Assembly (NCBI RefSeq): GCF_002013915.1
Contig: NZ_MBTF01000004.1
Location: forward strand, 186,001-250,000
Direction: 5' to 3'
Source: Mucilaginibacter pedocola
GTDB lineage: Bacteria > Bacteroidota > Bacteroidia > Sphingobacteriales > Sphingobacteriaceae
DNA length: 64,000 nucleotides
A model generated the notes under the pieces. The model was not told the origin of the DNA. It saw only the letters and a program-made list of their open reading frames with translations, and did no database searches. Positions within the stretch are counted from its first letter, which is position 1. Every line of letters starts with the position of its first letter. Below, in pieces: positions 18,782 through 28,277 of the stretch. The translations under genes were made by a program, and so were the position numbers.

Positions 18782-20638
18782 TTAATCCACGCTCTTCCCC
18801 CGCATAGCGGTACCAATGGCAATATCCATTACGCGCTCGGCAAAGGGGCGGGTGAAGTTATTTAGCTCGTCTATCTTGGCGTGTATCTGGTCCTTGTCCT
18901 CGGTACCTAAAGCCACCTGCAGGTTGGTTACATGCAATTTGGTTTGTTCAACTTCTTCGGCTGATAGCAGTTGACCGTTCTTTTCTAAAAAGCGCTCTAC
19001 GGTGTAAACCATTTGTTCGCCCTCGGTTTTGGCTTCTATCAGCATGCGGGCGGCTACGTCGTCTTTAGCGTTGGTAATGCTATCTATCAGCATTTTTTCA
19101 ACCAAGTCGTCGTTTATGCCGTAGGCGGGTTTTACTTCTACCTCCTGTTTTACGTCGCTGCGCAGTTCAATAGCCTGCACTTTTAAAATACCGTCTGCAT
19201 TCAGGATGAAGTTTATATCCACCTTAGGGAAACCAGCCGGCATGGCGGGGATGCCTTTCAATTCAAATTCGGCCAGTTTGCGGTTCTCTTTGATCAGGTC
19301 GCGCTCGCCCTGGTAAACGGCTATCTTCATGTTCACCTGGCCGTCTTTGCTGGTGGTGTATTGCCTGCCGGCCTTGGTTGGTATCTTACTGTTACGGGGG
19401 ATAATAGTGTCCATCAGCCCGCCCATAGTTTCGATACCTAAGGATAACGGCGTAACATCCAACAATAAAATATCGCTTCGGTTGCCTGCCAGTACGTCGG
19501 CCTGTATGGCTGCGCCGAGGGCAACTACTTCGTCAGGGTTAACATCATCGTGCACCGGGCGGCCGAAAAAATCTGCCACCATCTTTTTCACCAACGCTGT
19601 ACGGGTACTGCCGCCAACCATTATCACTTCTTCAATATCGGCAACGGTTAGTTTAGCATCCTTTAAGGCATTTTGGCAAGCGGTAATGGTTTGTTGTACT
19701 TTCGGGAGGATAAGTTCTTCGAAAGTATTGCGGTCGATAGTGCACCATATATCGCCTATTTGCTCGTTGAAAAGGCTTTGATGCGCAAAAGCTTTTTTAG
19801 CTTCTTCGGCCTTCAGTCGTAATTGCTGGGTGAGTTCGCGGTTGTTGGCCAGTTCCTCTTTGTCGATGTTGTTTTTCTCTATCCAGTAATCGGCAATGGC
19901 GCGGTCGAAGTCGTCGCCGCCTAAAAAAGTATCGCCATTAGTTGATAGTACCTCGAAAATGCCGTTCTGTATCTGCAGTATCGAAACATCAAATGTGCCG
20001 CCGCCAAGGTCGTACACGGCAACGGTTTTGGTTTCTTCCGGGTCGAGGCCAATACCGTAAGCAAGGCTGGCTGCGGTGGGTTCGTTCACAATGCGCAGTA
20101 CATCCAAGCCGGCAAGCTTACCCGCATCGCGCGTGGCCTGGCGCTGCGAATCGTTAAAGTAGGCGGGCACGGTAATTACCGCACGGTTCACGGGCGTTTT
20201 TAGCGCGTGTTCGGCACGGTCTTTCAGTTCCTTCAGTATCATGCCCGATAGCTCGATAGGGGTGTAGAACTTATCGCCCACCTTTATTTTTACCAGGCTC
20301 TCGGTATCATCATCTATTATTTTGTACGAGAAGAAGTTTTGATAGTTCTTTACATCTGCATACGAGCGGCCTAACAGGCGCTTTACCGAGAAAACGGTAT
20401 TCTGAGGATCGGTTATTAAAAACTCTTTGGCTTCGTTGCCCACCTTAATATCGCCGGTTTGGCCAAAATGTACCACGCTGGGTACCAATACGCCTTTGCC
20501 GGTATCGTTTATTACTTTCGGGTTTTTATCAGGATCGATAAAGGCAACCAGCGAATTGGTGGTGCCCAGGTCGATGCCTACAATAATATCTTCTTTCTGG
20601 ATAGAGCCTGTTGCCAGGTTGATGGAAACTTTAGCCAT
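18782..20638 (-). CDS. hscA: Hsp70-family chaperone HscA (Fe-S cluster assembly type)
   Basis: 618 residues from the ATG at 20638 ([12 protein letters not shown]); an upstream in-frame ATG adds eight unlikely residues. Hsp70 ATPase motifs are present: [13 protein letters not shown] at residue ~21, [12 protein letters not shown] near 200, [10 protein letters not shown] near 340. The beta-domain with [14 protein letters not shown] and a shortened helical lid follow. [21 protein letters not shown] and the N-terminal extension before the first motif resemble HscA rather than DnaK. It would fold or transfer Fe-S clusters with IscU and HscB, which are not in the window. A TACATTTG -7-like element (minus strand, 20660-20667) lies 21 nt upstream. 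A DnaK paralogue is the alternative. Confidence 0.85.
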   Translation of the reverse strand: MAKVSINLATGSIQKEDIIVGIDLGTTNSLVAFIDPDKNPKVINDTGKGVLVPSVVHFGQTGDIKVGNEAKEFLITDPQNTVFSVKRLLGRSYADVKNYQNFFSYKIIDDDTESLVKIKVGDKFYTPIELSGMILKELKDRAEHALKTPVNRAVITVPAYFNDSQRQATRDAGKLAGLDVLRIVNEPTAASLAYGIGLDPEETKTVAVYDLGGGTFDVSILQIQNGIFEVLSTNGDTFLGGDDFDRAIADYWIEKNNIDKEELANNRELTQQLRLKAEEAKKAFAHQSLFNEQIGDIWCTIDRNTFEELILPKVQQTITACQNALKDAKLTVADIEEVIMVGGSTRTALVKKMVADFFGRPVHDDVNPDEVVALGAAIQADVLAGNRSDILLLDVTPLSLGIETMGGLMDTIIPRNSKIPTKAGRQYTTSKDGQVNMKIAVYQGERDLIKENRKLAEFELKGIPAMPAGFPKVDINFILNADGILKVQAIELRSDVKQEVEVKPAYGINDDLVEKMLIDSITNAKDDVAARMLIEAKTEGEQMVYTVERFLEKNGQLLSAEEVEQTKLHVTNLQVALGTEDKDQIHAKIDELNNFTRPFAERVMDIAIGTAMRGKSVD

Positions 20639-20742
20639 GGTATATGCAATAACAAGGGGCAAATGTACTTAGTTTTGAGGGAGGAAATGTCATTTGGATT
20701 TCGGAATTCGGATGTTCGATTTCGGAATCCTTGCAAATTATG

Positions 20743-20900
20743 TCTTTGCGAGGCTTCTGCGAGGGCATCGCGCGGAATGCGAGCCGTGGCAATCTCATAG
20801 GACAAGCCATCATGTTTGGCAATTGATGTTGTGCCCATGCATCTGAGATTGCCACGTCGCTCCGCCCACCCGGCTGCCCGTCGCTCCTCGCAATGACAAT
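20743..20900. repeat. Dispersed GCGAGG / GGCAATCTC inverted repeat
   Basis: Inverted arms: TTGCGAGG...GCCGTGGCAATCTCA on the left and TGAGATTGCCACG...CCTCGCAATGAC on the right, around a 50-nt centre. This is a common Bacteroidota intergenic repeat style. It occupies the hscA upstream gap (20639-20970); the rest of that gap holds the hscA promoter region and nothing else recognised. Confidence 0.7.
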
Positions 20901-20970
20901 GGGGCTTGCTTTCTCAAAAAAAGCCATTCCCAAACTCCAAATCACACAAATTTTCCTACTTTCAACCCCA

Positions 20971-23787
20971 ATGAAAAAACTGCTGCTGCCACTGCTACTT
21001 ATTACCGCCACTGCCGCAAAGGCACAGCAATTTGGGGGCAACCCGCCCTCCATCAAATGGAAGCAGGTGAACACACCCGAAACTAAGGTGATCTATCCGC
21101 AGGGAATGGATTCGGCAGCGCAACGGGTGGCCAATATCATCCAATACATTACGCCTAAAATAAAGCCCAGCCTTGGGTACAGGCAGAAGCAGATAAGCAT
21201 TGTACTGCAAAACCAAACTACTATATCTAACGCTTATGTAGGTTTAGCACCATTTCGCAGTGAGTTTTATTTAACGCCCTCGCAAAATAGTTTCGAACTG
21301 GGTAGCTTGTACTGGCCGGGGCAATTGGCCATACACGAGTTCAGGCACGTGCAGCAATACAATAACTTCAATGTTGGCTTGTCGCATGCTTTACGGGTAG
21401 TTTTTGGCGAAGGCGGTCAAGCACTGGGTAATGATCTTTCTATCCCTAACTGGTTCTTCGAAGGTGATGCCGTTTACAACGAAACCCTGGTGAGCCAACA
21501 GGGCAGGGGGCGGCTGCCGTATTTTTATAACGGCTTCCGGGCGCTTTGGGCTGCCAACAAAAATTATAGCTGGATGAAGCTGCGCAACGGCTCGTATGTA
21601 GATTACATACCTAACCATTATCCGTTAGGCTATATGATGGTTGCGTACGGGCGCGAAAAATATGGCAGCGATTTTTGGGGGAAGGTAACGCACGATGCAG
21701 CATCGTATAAAACGGGTTTTTATCCTTTCCAAACAGCTATTAAAAAATACTCGGGGAAGAATTACAGGTCATTCAGGGATGGTGCGTTCGATCATTTTAA
21801 GAAACAGTTCGCTAATGATGACATCGTTAACGACAATGCACCCAAGCATTTTGTAGCCGACCAGGAATACCCTGCCTTTGTAAACGATAGCACACTGATC
21901 TATTTAAAAACAAGGTATAACCATATCCCCGAGTTTGTGCTAAGCAGCCAGGGGAAAGAACGCACCATAGCCGCACAATCCATAAATATGGATAACTATT
22001 TTACCTATCATGACGGTAAGGTTGTTTATGCCGCTTATCGCCCTGACCTGCGTTGGGGCTACCGCATCTACAGTGAGCTGGTAGTATTGGATATAAACAC
22101 CGGCAGGGAGCAGCGTATTACCCGTAAAACCAAATATTTTTCGCCCGCTTTTAGCGGTGATGGTAAAACCATTGTAGCTGTTGACGTAGAGCCTTCCGGC
22201 AAAAGTGCGCTGCATTTATTAGATGCCGAAACAGGTAAGCTATTGTCGGCAATACCTAACACCGAAAAACTTTTCTACACCTATCCTAAATTTTATGCTG
22301 AAGATAAGATTGTATCTGCCGTACGGAACGGGAAAGGGGAGATGGCGTTGGCATCGGTTGATACAAAAAGCGGGGCGGTTAAATACTTTACGCCATTTAG
22401 TTTCGAGCCTATAGGGTTTATTACCGTGGCTGATGGCCGTGTGGTGTTCAGCAAAACCACCGGTGCTTACGATAAGCTGTTTATCCTATCCTTAAAAAGC
22501 GGTAAGGTTTATTTAAAGGATACGAGCGACGAGAATATGAGCCCGGAAATAGGCGCTTATCAGCCCGCTGTTTTTGGCTCTAAAATGGCCTGGGTCGGCT
22601 TTACGCCCTACGGATATACTATCCGTAAAGGTACTTTGTCGGAAAATGATATTAACGAAACGCCTTTACGCGAAGCTGAGCCGTTAACTAATATGGGCAT
22701 TGATAAATTGGAGAAAGACTCAGCCACTAACTTATTGCCATTGGCTCCCAATACAGCTCTGCCGGTAACTAAATACAGCAAAGCACACGGGCTGTTCAAC
22801 TTCCATAGTATTTTCCCTAACATTAACGACCCTAACTATTCGCTGGAACTGGCGGGGGAGAACGTGCTGAATACCTTCCAGTCGCGCGTGGCATTTAACT
22901 ACAACCGCGACGAAGGCTACAAACGCATAGGCTACACCGGTATTTATGGCGCACTATTCCCGTACCTTTCGGCAGGTGCCAACTACACGTTCGACCGTAA
23001 AGGCTTTTATAAAGGCGAAAGCATCTACTTTAATGAAACCGACCTGCACGGCGGGTTCGAGATACCGCTAAACTTCACCGGTGGCAAAACTATTACGTTC
23101 CTGTCTGCCGGGAGCGACGTTTACTACAGTCAGCGTCGTTTTCAGCAGGCTTTTCGCAGCCGTTTCGAGGATAGCCATTACACTTACCTCAATAATTATA
23201 TCAGCTTCAGTAACGAGATACAGCAGGCCAAGCAACAAATAAACCCGCGCCTGGCGCAAGCTATTTACCTGAACTATAAAACCGCTATAGCTGGATTAAG
23301 TGCCACCCAATTTTTGGCCAATGGTTCGTTCTATTTTCCCGGCCTTGGCATCAACCATAGTTTGGTTATCAGCGGGGCATTCCAACAAAAGGGGAAGGAT
23401 AACAGCATAGGTTTCTCTAACGATTTCCCTTTCTCTAAAGGTTTTACCGCCGAAAGCCTGGATAAGATGCAAAAGTTTGGTGCCAGCTACCATTTCCCAA
23501 TTGCCTACCCTGATGCCGGCTTTGCTAACCTGGCCTACCTGCTGCGCGTACGCGGCTACCTCTTTTACGATCATACCCACGCTACCGATGGCAGCTTTCT
23601 GCTGAATGGCAAACCCTTCAACGCCAACTTCCGCTCGGCAGGGGCGGCGTTATTTTTCGACGGAAAGATATTTAACCAGGCAGCAATATCATTCGGTATA
23701 CGCTACAGCCACCTGCTGGATGATGACCTGTTCGGCGGGAACGGCAGAAACAGGATAGAATTGGTGCTGCCGGTGAGTATATTTTAG
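20971..23787 (+). CDS. Exported outer-membrane protein: gluzincin-like peptidase domain, TolB-like propeller, C-terminal beta-barrel
   Basis: 939 residues from the ATG at 20971, which starts a signal peptide (MKKLLLPLLLITATAAKAQQ); a longer ORF start at 20893 is rejected. Residues ~20-300 resemble a peptidase-MA type domain: H122-E-F-R-H126 (HExxH) and E164 in WFFEGDAVYNE form a plausible zinc site. Residues ~300-620 contain TolB-like strands (ITRKTKYFSPAFSGDGKTIV). From ~650 to the end there is an amphipathic strand pattern ending ...RIELVLPVSIF with a terminal Phe, as in outer-membrane barrels. I infer a surface-anchored metallopeptidase; activity is not proven. Divergent from hscA. Confidence 0.75.
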   Translation: MKKLLLPLLLITATAAKAQQFGGNPPSIKWKQVNTPETKVIYPQGMDSAAQRVANIIQYITPKIKPSLGYRQKQISIVLQNQTTISNAYVGLAPFRSEFYLTPSQNSFELGSLYWPGQLAIHEFRHVQQYNNFNVGLSHALRVVFGEGGQALGNDLSIPNWFFEGDAVYNETLVSQQGRGRLPYFYNGFRALWAANKNYSWMKLRNGSYVDYIPNHYPLGYMMVAYGREKYGSDFWGKVTHDAASYKTGFYPFQTAIKKYSGKNYRSFRDGAFDHFKKQFANDDIVNDNAPKHFVADQEYPAFVNDSTLIYLKTRYNHIPEFVLSSQGKERTIAAQSINMDNYFTYHDGKVVYAAYRPDLRWGYRIYSELVVLDINTGREQRITRKTKYFSPAFSGDGKTIVAVDVEPSGKSALHLLDAETGKLLSAIPNTEKLFYTYPKFYAEDKIVSAVRNGKGEMALASVDTKSGAVKYFTPFSFEPIGFITVADGRVVFSKTTGAYDKLFILSLKSGKVYLKDTSDENMSPEIGAYQPAVFGSKMAWVGFTPYGYTIRKGTLSENDINETPLREAEPLTNMGIDKLEKDSATNLLPLAPNTALPVTKYSKAHGLFNFHSIFPNINDPNYSLELAGENVLNTFQSRVAFNYNRDEGYKRIGYTGIYGALFPYLSAGANYTFDRKGFYKGESIYFNETDLHGGFEIPLNFTGGKTITFLSAGSDVYYSQRRFQQAFRSRFEDSHYTYLNNYISFSNEIQQAKQQINPRLAQAIYLNYKTAIAGLSATQFLANGSFYFPGLGINHSLVISGAFQQKGKDNSIGFSNDFPFSKGFTAESLDKMQKFGASYHFPIAYPDAGFANLAYLLRVRGYLFYDHTHATDGSFLLNGKPFNANFRSAGAALFFDGKIFNQAAISFGIRYSHLLDDDLFGGNGRNRIELVLPVSIF

Positions 23788-23814
23788 AAGGACTTATCTG
23801 TAAGGATAGGAAAC

Positions 23815-23920
23815 GTCATGCCGAATTTATTTCGGCACCCCACATGGCAGGTCGTGTTCATGCAAAGCCGCCTTGCATTGTGGCTTGTATGATGGGTTCC
23901 TGAACCAAGTTCAGGATGAC
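23815..23920. repeat. Dispersed hairpin repeat, GTCATnCTGAA family, copy 3
   Basis: 106 bp, GTCATGCCGAATTTATTTCG...TTCAGGATGAC, same orientation and core (GGCAGGTCGTGTTCATGCAA, TTGTGGCTTGTATGATGGG) as copy 1. It sits between the convergent outer-membrane protein and cutC genes. Confidence 0.85.
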
Positions 23921-23940
23921 GATTATGAGCAGTAAGTAAT

Positions 23941-24693
23941 TTAACTATTTGCCGCTGCGATAATACCCTTTACCACTTCTGCATCGGTAAAATACAGTGT
24001 GTCTTCGTCGGTTAAGTTATTGTTGAGCAGGATATGATCGTTGTGATACTCCATTTTGCTTTTTACGCTGGTACGTGCCGAACTATGTACTTCGGTAACG
24101 CCGGTAAAGCGCACCAGGTCGGCAACGTTATGGGCATTTACACCGCTGCCCGGCATAATGGCTATGCGGCCGGCGGCTTTCTCTACCAAATGGTTCAGTA
24201 CGCTTGCGCCTTCCATAGCGGTGCTTTTGCCACCCGAGGTTAGTATACGGTCGCAGCCTAACTCGATCACATCCTCCAATGATTGGTAAATATCCTTGCA
24301 CATATCAAAAGCTCGGTGAAAGGTAACGCCTAAGCCATATGCCTTGGCCATATCAACCAGTTCTTTGCAACGCGGTTTATCAATAGTGCCATCGGCATTT
24401 AGTATACCTATTACAATACCATCGGCACCAGCCTCTATGCAATTGCGTACGTCGGCTTTTATTACTTCAAACTCAAGGTCGGAATAAAGGAAATCGCCGC
24501 TGCGTGGGCGTATCAGTACAAAAACTTGTATATGTAAAAGTTTACGGGCCAATAGTAATTGCCCGAATGATGGGGTGGTGCCGCCTTCGGGCAAGTTCTC
24601 GCAAAGTTCAACCCTTATTGCGCCGCCCTCTTGTGCTGCAACTGCTGATGTTACCGAATTAGAGCAAACTTCTAAACTAACCGTTTGGTTCAT
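23941..24693 (-). CDS. cutC: CutC family protein (copper homeostasis)
   Basis: 250 residues from the ATG at 24693 (MNQTVSLEVC); the earlier in-frame ATG at 24714 is inside a low-complexity repeat. A CutC TIM-barrel is shown by LEVCSNSVTSAVAAQEGGAI, RVELCENLPEGGTTPSFG, VFVLIRPRSGDFLYSDLE, VTFHRAFDMCKD, LTSGG and IMPGSGVN. CutC proteins are cytoplasmic and historically tied to copper tolerance, though the biochemical role is still unsettled. No copper genes are adjacent. Confidence 0.92.
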   Translation of the reverse strand: MNQTVSLEVCSNSVTSAVAAQEGGAIRVELCENLPEGGTTPSFGQLLLARKLLHIQVFVLIRPRSGDFLYSDLEFEVIKADVRNCIEAGADGIVIGILNADGTIDKPRCKELVDMAKAYGLGVTFHRAFDMCKDIYQSLEDVIELGCDRILTSGGKSTAMEGASVLNHLVEKAAGRIAIMPGSGVNAHNVADLVRFTGVTEVHSSARTSVKSKMEYHNDHILLNNNLTDEDTLYFTDAEVVKGIIAAANS

Positions 24694-24932
24694 AGATGAT
24701 AGTTCATGGTTCATGGTCGCTGCGGGTTAGGGGATAGAGCAGCTACCAATGAAAATAGTTCATGGATAATAGTTCGTGGCGGTTGCCGATAGAACTGTGT
24801 GCAGGACAAATATAAAAATATGCTGCTAATCTTTATAGTCCATAGTCGATGGTCAATAGTCCATAGCAATTTAATTTCGAGCTATCCACTATAACTATCG
24901 ACTATGGTCCATGGACTATAGACTATGGCCAA
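24694..24932. repeat. Low-complexity inverted repeat made of CATGGT/ATAGTC words
   Basis: The gap between cutC and the asparaginase gene is filled with degenerate repeats of TTCATGG, ATAGTCCATAG and ATCGACTATGG. The segment about 24836-24866 is an imperfect inverted copy of 24881-24930 (GGTCCATGGACTATAGACTA and relatives). No gene is seen here. Confidence 0.7.
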
Positions 24933-24943
24933 CCGACTTCCGA

Positions 24944-25984
24944 CTATTTCTCTTTCTTCTCGTCTTTGTAAAAGCTTTTGCCGTCTATTAGCAGGTCTTG
25001 CTTATCGGCAGTGCATACGGCGAATGAGAAGCCTTCCTGCAGGGCATAGGCACCGTATTCGCCTTTTTTGTTAATGGCTAAAAAGCCCACTTGTATCTTC
25101 TTAGCAGTTTCGGGTTTCTTTTTAATAATACGGGCAACAGCCTCTTTACAGGCATCTTCGGGCGACATGCCCTGGCGCATCAGTTCTACCACCAAAAAGC
25201 TGCCTACGTTGCGTATCACTTCTTCGCCCACGCCGGTAGAAGTAGCGCCGCCAACTTCGTTGTCAACATATAAACCGGCACCTATAATTGGGCTGTCGCC
25301 CACGCGGCCATGCATTTTAAAGGCCATGCCGCTGGTGGTGCAGGCACCGCTTATATTGCCTTTGGCATCAATGGCCAGCATACCAATGGTATCGTGGTTG
25401 TATTTGCCGCCGGGGCGGTGTTGTTCGTTCTCTATGTTTATCAGGGGCGAGTACTCGGCTTTCTTTAGCCATTTTTTCCAGGCCTTTTCCGATTCAGGGG
25501 TAAGCAATTTTTCGCGTTTAATGCCCTGCTCTACGGCGAATTGGCTTGCGCCATCGCCAACCAGCATTACGTGCGGGGTTTTATCCATCACCAAACGCGC
25601 TACCGAAATAGGGTGGGCTATATCTTCCATAGCAGCTACCGAGCCGCAATTGCCAAACTCATCCATAATGCAGGCATCCAGGGTAACAAAACCGTCGCGG
25701 TCGGGGTAACCGGCGCGGCCAACGGTATGGTTCTTCATGTCCTGCTCGGGTATTTTTACGCCTGCTTCTACGGCATCAACGGCGCGGCCGCCTGCTGCAA
25801 GGGTCTTCCATGCCTCTTTGTTTGCGGGCACGCCAAAGTCCCAGGTAGATATTACGATGGGCAATTTGCCGCCTTCGGCCCTGCCTGTTGTATTTTGAAC
25901 GGTTTTAGCTACGCTGTATTTAGAGAAGGCTGCTAACGATGCGCTTGCGGCGCCTGCTTTAAGGAATTTTCTACGGGTAAACAT
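24944..25984 (-). CDS. N4-(beta-N-acetylglucosaminyl)-L-asparaginase (glycosylasparaginase), exported
   Basis: 346 residues, an Ntn-hydrolase of the asparaginase-2 family. The N-terminus has a twin-arginine-like signal (M-F-T-R-R-K-F-L-K-A, then a hydrophobic stretch), so export is expected. The autocatalytic cleavage site is in NHDTIGMLA, with T199 as the new N-terminal nucleophile of the beta subunit. RVGDSPIIGAGLYVDNEVGG and GATSTGVGEE follow, as in the Elizabethkingia (Flavobacterium) enzyme. It hydrolyses the GlcNAc-Asn bond of glycoasparagines. The lysine-rich tail (DEKKEK) is not part of the family core. Likely monocistronic. Confidence 0.92.
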   Translation of the reverse strand: MFTRRKFLKAGAASASLAAFSKYSVAKTVQNTTGRAEGGKLPIVISTWDFGVPANKEAWKTLAAGGRAVDAVEAGVKIPEQDMKNHTVGRAGYPDRDGFVTLDACIMDEFGNCGSVAAMEDIAHPISVARLVMDKTPHVMLVGDGASQFAVEQGIKREKLLTPESEKAWKKWLKKAEYSPLINIENEQHRPGGKYNHDTIGMLAIDAKGNISGACTTSGMAFKMHGRVGDSPIIGAGLYVDNEVGGATSTGVGEEVIRNVGSFLVVELMRQGMSPEDACKEAVARIIKKKPETAKKIQVGFLAINKKGEYGAYALQEGFSFAVCTADKQDLLIDGKSFYKDEKKEK

Positions 25985-26090
25985 GTGGCTAATATAAATT
26001 AAACGATAATTAATACCGGGCTGTGTAATAGCTTTGATACAGATGTCACCAATTTGTCACCCCCTTAAGCCGTCGTGTTTTAAAGAAAAA

Positions 26091-26222
26091 GGATGAATAA
26101 TATCGAATAACGAATTTCGAATATCCAATATCGAAGGTGTATCCGCGCCAATGGCCTTTATAACATCAGAATGTTTTTCATTCATCATTCGATATTCGTT
26201 ATTGGGTGTTCGATATTATTCT
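26091..26222. repeat. Imperfect inverted repeat of TCGAATATCGAA words
   Basis: The left arm GAATAATATCGAATAACGAA and relatives (26091-26135) is matched by a right arm ending GTTCGATATTATTC (26190-26222). The right arm runs into the stop codon of the DUF2007 gene. Nothing else is seen between 25985 and 26215. Confidence 0.75.
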
Positions 26223-26458
26223 TCTAATTCCCCATCCTCCGCCAATACCTCGCGGCAGCGCTCCAGGTCGCGTTCGAATATTTTCAGTTTGATGCCGCCT
26301 ATGGCCTGGTTGTAAAAGGGCTGTGCCACTAAGGTGTTTTCGTCGGCAATAAAGCAGGGGATGCCCGCATCTTCTAACCGCGTACGGATGATGTGCGCCA
26401 GCATAGGGTCGTAGTATTGTTCGAAAGTGATTATCTTATCGTTGATTGGTTCGATCAT
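26216..26458 (-). CDS. DUF2007 domain protein (putative signal-transducing protein)
   Basis: 80 residues covering a single DUF2007 domain: IITFEQYYDPMLAHIIRTRL, EDAGIPCFIADENT, GGIKLKIFERDLERCREVLA. The fold is GlnB-like/ACT-like and the function is unknown; the family is often fused or adjacent to zinc-ribbon proteins, not here. Divergent from the WYL regulator, with 53 bp between start codons. Confidence 0.85.
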   Translation of the reverse strand: MIEPINDKIITFEQYYDPMLAHIIRTRLEDAGIPCFIADENTLVAQPFYNQAIGGIKLKIFERDLERCREVLAEDGELEE

Positions 26459-26511
26459 AATTATTAAACTGGTTTTAGGCCAAATTAGTTTAATTTCATT
26501 TATTTTGAAGC

Positions 26512-27453
26512 ATGAACCGTATCGACCGTATCTCCGCTATCCTTATCCAACTGCAATCGCGCAGGGTGGTAAAGGCCAGCGATATTGCCGAGCGGTTCGG
26601 TATTAGCCTGCGCACTGTGTACCGCGATGTACGCTCGCTGGAGGAAGCCGGCATACCCGTAATAGGTGAGGCCGGCGTAGGGTATTCACTGGTAGATGGC
26701 TACCGCTTGCCGCCCATAATGTTCACCCGCGAAGAAGCCACCGCCTTTTTAACAGCCGAAAAATTTGTAGAGAAAATGACGGACGCCTCTACGGCAGCGC
26801 AGCACAAATCGGCCATGTATAAGGTGCGGGCTATCCTCAAATCGGCAGAGAAGGACCTGCTTGAAAGTATTGATAACAGTATAGAAGTACTTAAAAGCCG
26901 CAGCCAGCGTCCCGTGGCAACCGATGGGCACTTACAAGCTATCCTGAACGGCATTGCCCATAAAAAGGTGCTGAATATAGATTACTTTGCCGGCTACAGC
27001 CAGACCAAGACCAAGCGGGATATTGAGCCCGTAGGTATATTTTATTTAGATAACTACTGGCACCTGATAGCCTATTGCCGTATGCGGCAGGATTACCGCG
27101 ATTTCCGCATTGACCGCATACGCAGCCTGACTGAAACCGGCGATACATTCGAAGGTAAACACCCCACATTAAAGGAGTACATAGCCAAAATGGCCTACGA
27201 GCACAAGCTGGAAACCATTGTAATGCGCGTGGATAATAAGGCTGCAGTTTACCTAACCGAACAGCGGTACTACAATGGTTTTGTATCAGAAGTGCAACTG
27301 GAGGGGCAGGTAGAGATGACCTTCCTCACCATATCGGTAGAAGGCTTCGTCCGCTGGTTTATGATGTACGGCGACCAGGCCGAAATAGTAAGCCCGCAGT
27401 TTGTAAAAGACAGGATAAGGGAACTCGCCAGCGAAATAGCGGGGCGGAATTGA
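26512..27453 (+). CDS. YafY-type transcriptional regulator (HTH_11 + WYL domain)
   Basis: 313 residues. The N-terminal winged helix (MNRIDRISAILIQLQSRRVV; DIAERFGISLRTVYRDVRSL) is followed by the WYL domain (residues ~140-225: VLNIDYFAGYSQTKTKRDIE, then PVGIFYLDNYWHLIAYCRMR, RDFRIDRIRSL) and a C-terminal WCX-like part (EGFVRWFMMYGDQAEIVSP). WYL proteins are ligand-sensing transcription regulators; here the third WYL position is a histidine (WHL), common in the family. The target is unknown and may be the divergent DUF2007 gene. Confidence 0.9.
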   Translation: MNRIDRISAILIQLQSRRVVKASDIAERFGISLRTVYRDVRSLEEAGIPVIGEAGVGYSLVDGYRLPPIMFTREEATAFLTAEKFVEKMTDASTAAQHKSAMYKVRAILKSAEKDLLESIDNSIEVLKSRSQRPVATDGHLQAILNGIAHKKVLNIDYFAGYSQTKTKRDIEPVGIFYLDNYWHLIAYCRMRQDYRDFRIDRIRSLTETGDTFEGKHPTLKEYIAKMAYEHKLETIVMRVDNKAAVYLTEQRYYNGFVSEVQLEGQVEMTFLTISVEGFVRWFMMYGDQAEIVSPQFVKDRIRELASEIAGRN

Positions 27454-27820
27454 ACTAAGTTCACTATTTACTCACCCCGAACGCGCTCCGCTGTTCGACC
27501 CTCACTTCCTGCGGAAGAGAGGGTGAGCTGCAATTTTTAAATCCTCTTTACGAAGTAGAGAGGGTGGCCCAGCGATAGCGAAGGCCGGGTGAGTCAACTC
27601 GCAGACGGTACTCTCAAAAAACAGGTTCTGCCCATTCCTTAAACCTCAGAAAATAAGTGCTCCTTTGATTTCGCAGTTGCGAAAATGATAGCTTACGGCA
27701 ACTATTCTCCATTCAACAAATCTCTATTCTCTAAAGCGCTCCTGACATACCCTTGTCACTCACCCTACCTTTCTTTGCCAAAAAACAAAAACGAATTACC
27801 CTAACACGCGTTAATTTTAT
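27454..27820. repeat. Intergenic region with REP-like CTCACCC / GGGTGAG palindromes
   Basis: No gene is seen in these 367 bp. Between 27471 and 27600 there are inverted arms TACTCACCCCGAACGC... and ...GGCCGGGTGAGTCAA, with inner pairs CCTCACTTCCTGCGGAAGAG/GAGGGTGAG and CCTCTTTACGAAGTAGAGAG. The remaining part to the EVE start is unremarkable. Confidence 0.7.
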
Positions 27821-28273
27821 ATGGCATCAGCAACCCGATACTGGATAGTAGTGGCCGCTAAAGACCACGTGGCCCGTGGCGTGGCCGGTGGTTTTATGCA
27901 GGCCAACCATGGCAAACCCGGCCCGTTGAAAAGGTTACAAAAGGGCGATGGTGTGGTATTTTATTCGCCCAAAGACAAGTACGAGGGCGGTGAGGCATAG
28001 CAGGCTTTTACCACAATAGGCAGGGTGAGCGATGATGAAATTTACCAGCATAAAATGAACGAAGGGTTTACGCCGTACCGCCGCAATGTGGAGTTTTATA
28101 AAACTGAGGATGCACCTATTGCCCCGTTGATAGATAAGCTAAGCTTTATAGAAAATAAAAAGCAATGGGGGTATAAATTCCGCTTCGGCTTATTTGAGAT
28201 AGGCGAGGAGGATTATAAACTGATCGAAGCTGAAATGATAAAAGATAGACCAACAAAAACAACCAGCATATAA
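27821..28273 (+). pseudogene. EVE-domain protein gene interrupted by an in-frame TAG
   Basis: The frame from ATG 27821 reads [20 protein letters not shown]... and then ...[14 protein letters not shown], reaches TAG at 27998-28000 (codon 60), and continues in the same frame as QAFTTIGRVSDDEIYQHKM and FTPYRRNVEFYKTEDAPIAP to the stop at 28273. The combined 150-residue reading is a complete EVE (UPF0310-like) domain, a PUA-related fold that binds modified bases in DNA or RNA. A single substitution (for example from CAG or a Leu codon) explains the stop. The downstream ATG at 28025 could at best give the C-terminal half. A sequencing error or readthrough is possible. Confidence 0.85.
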
Positions 28274-28277
28274 ACCA

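Noticed and set aside
18782..20638. DnaK instead of HscA
   Set aside because: N-terminal extension, LVPSVVHF and SVKRLLGRS motifs and length fit HscA better; no dnaJ or grpE nearby. Kept as alternative.
20893..20970. Upstream start for the outer-membrane peptidase-like protein
   Set aside because: The ATG at 20971 gives a clean signal peptide; the extension overlaps repeat sequence and would bury the signal.
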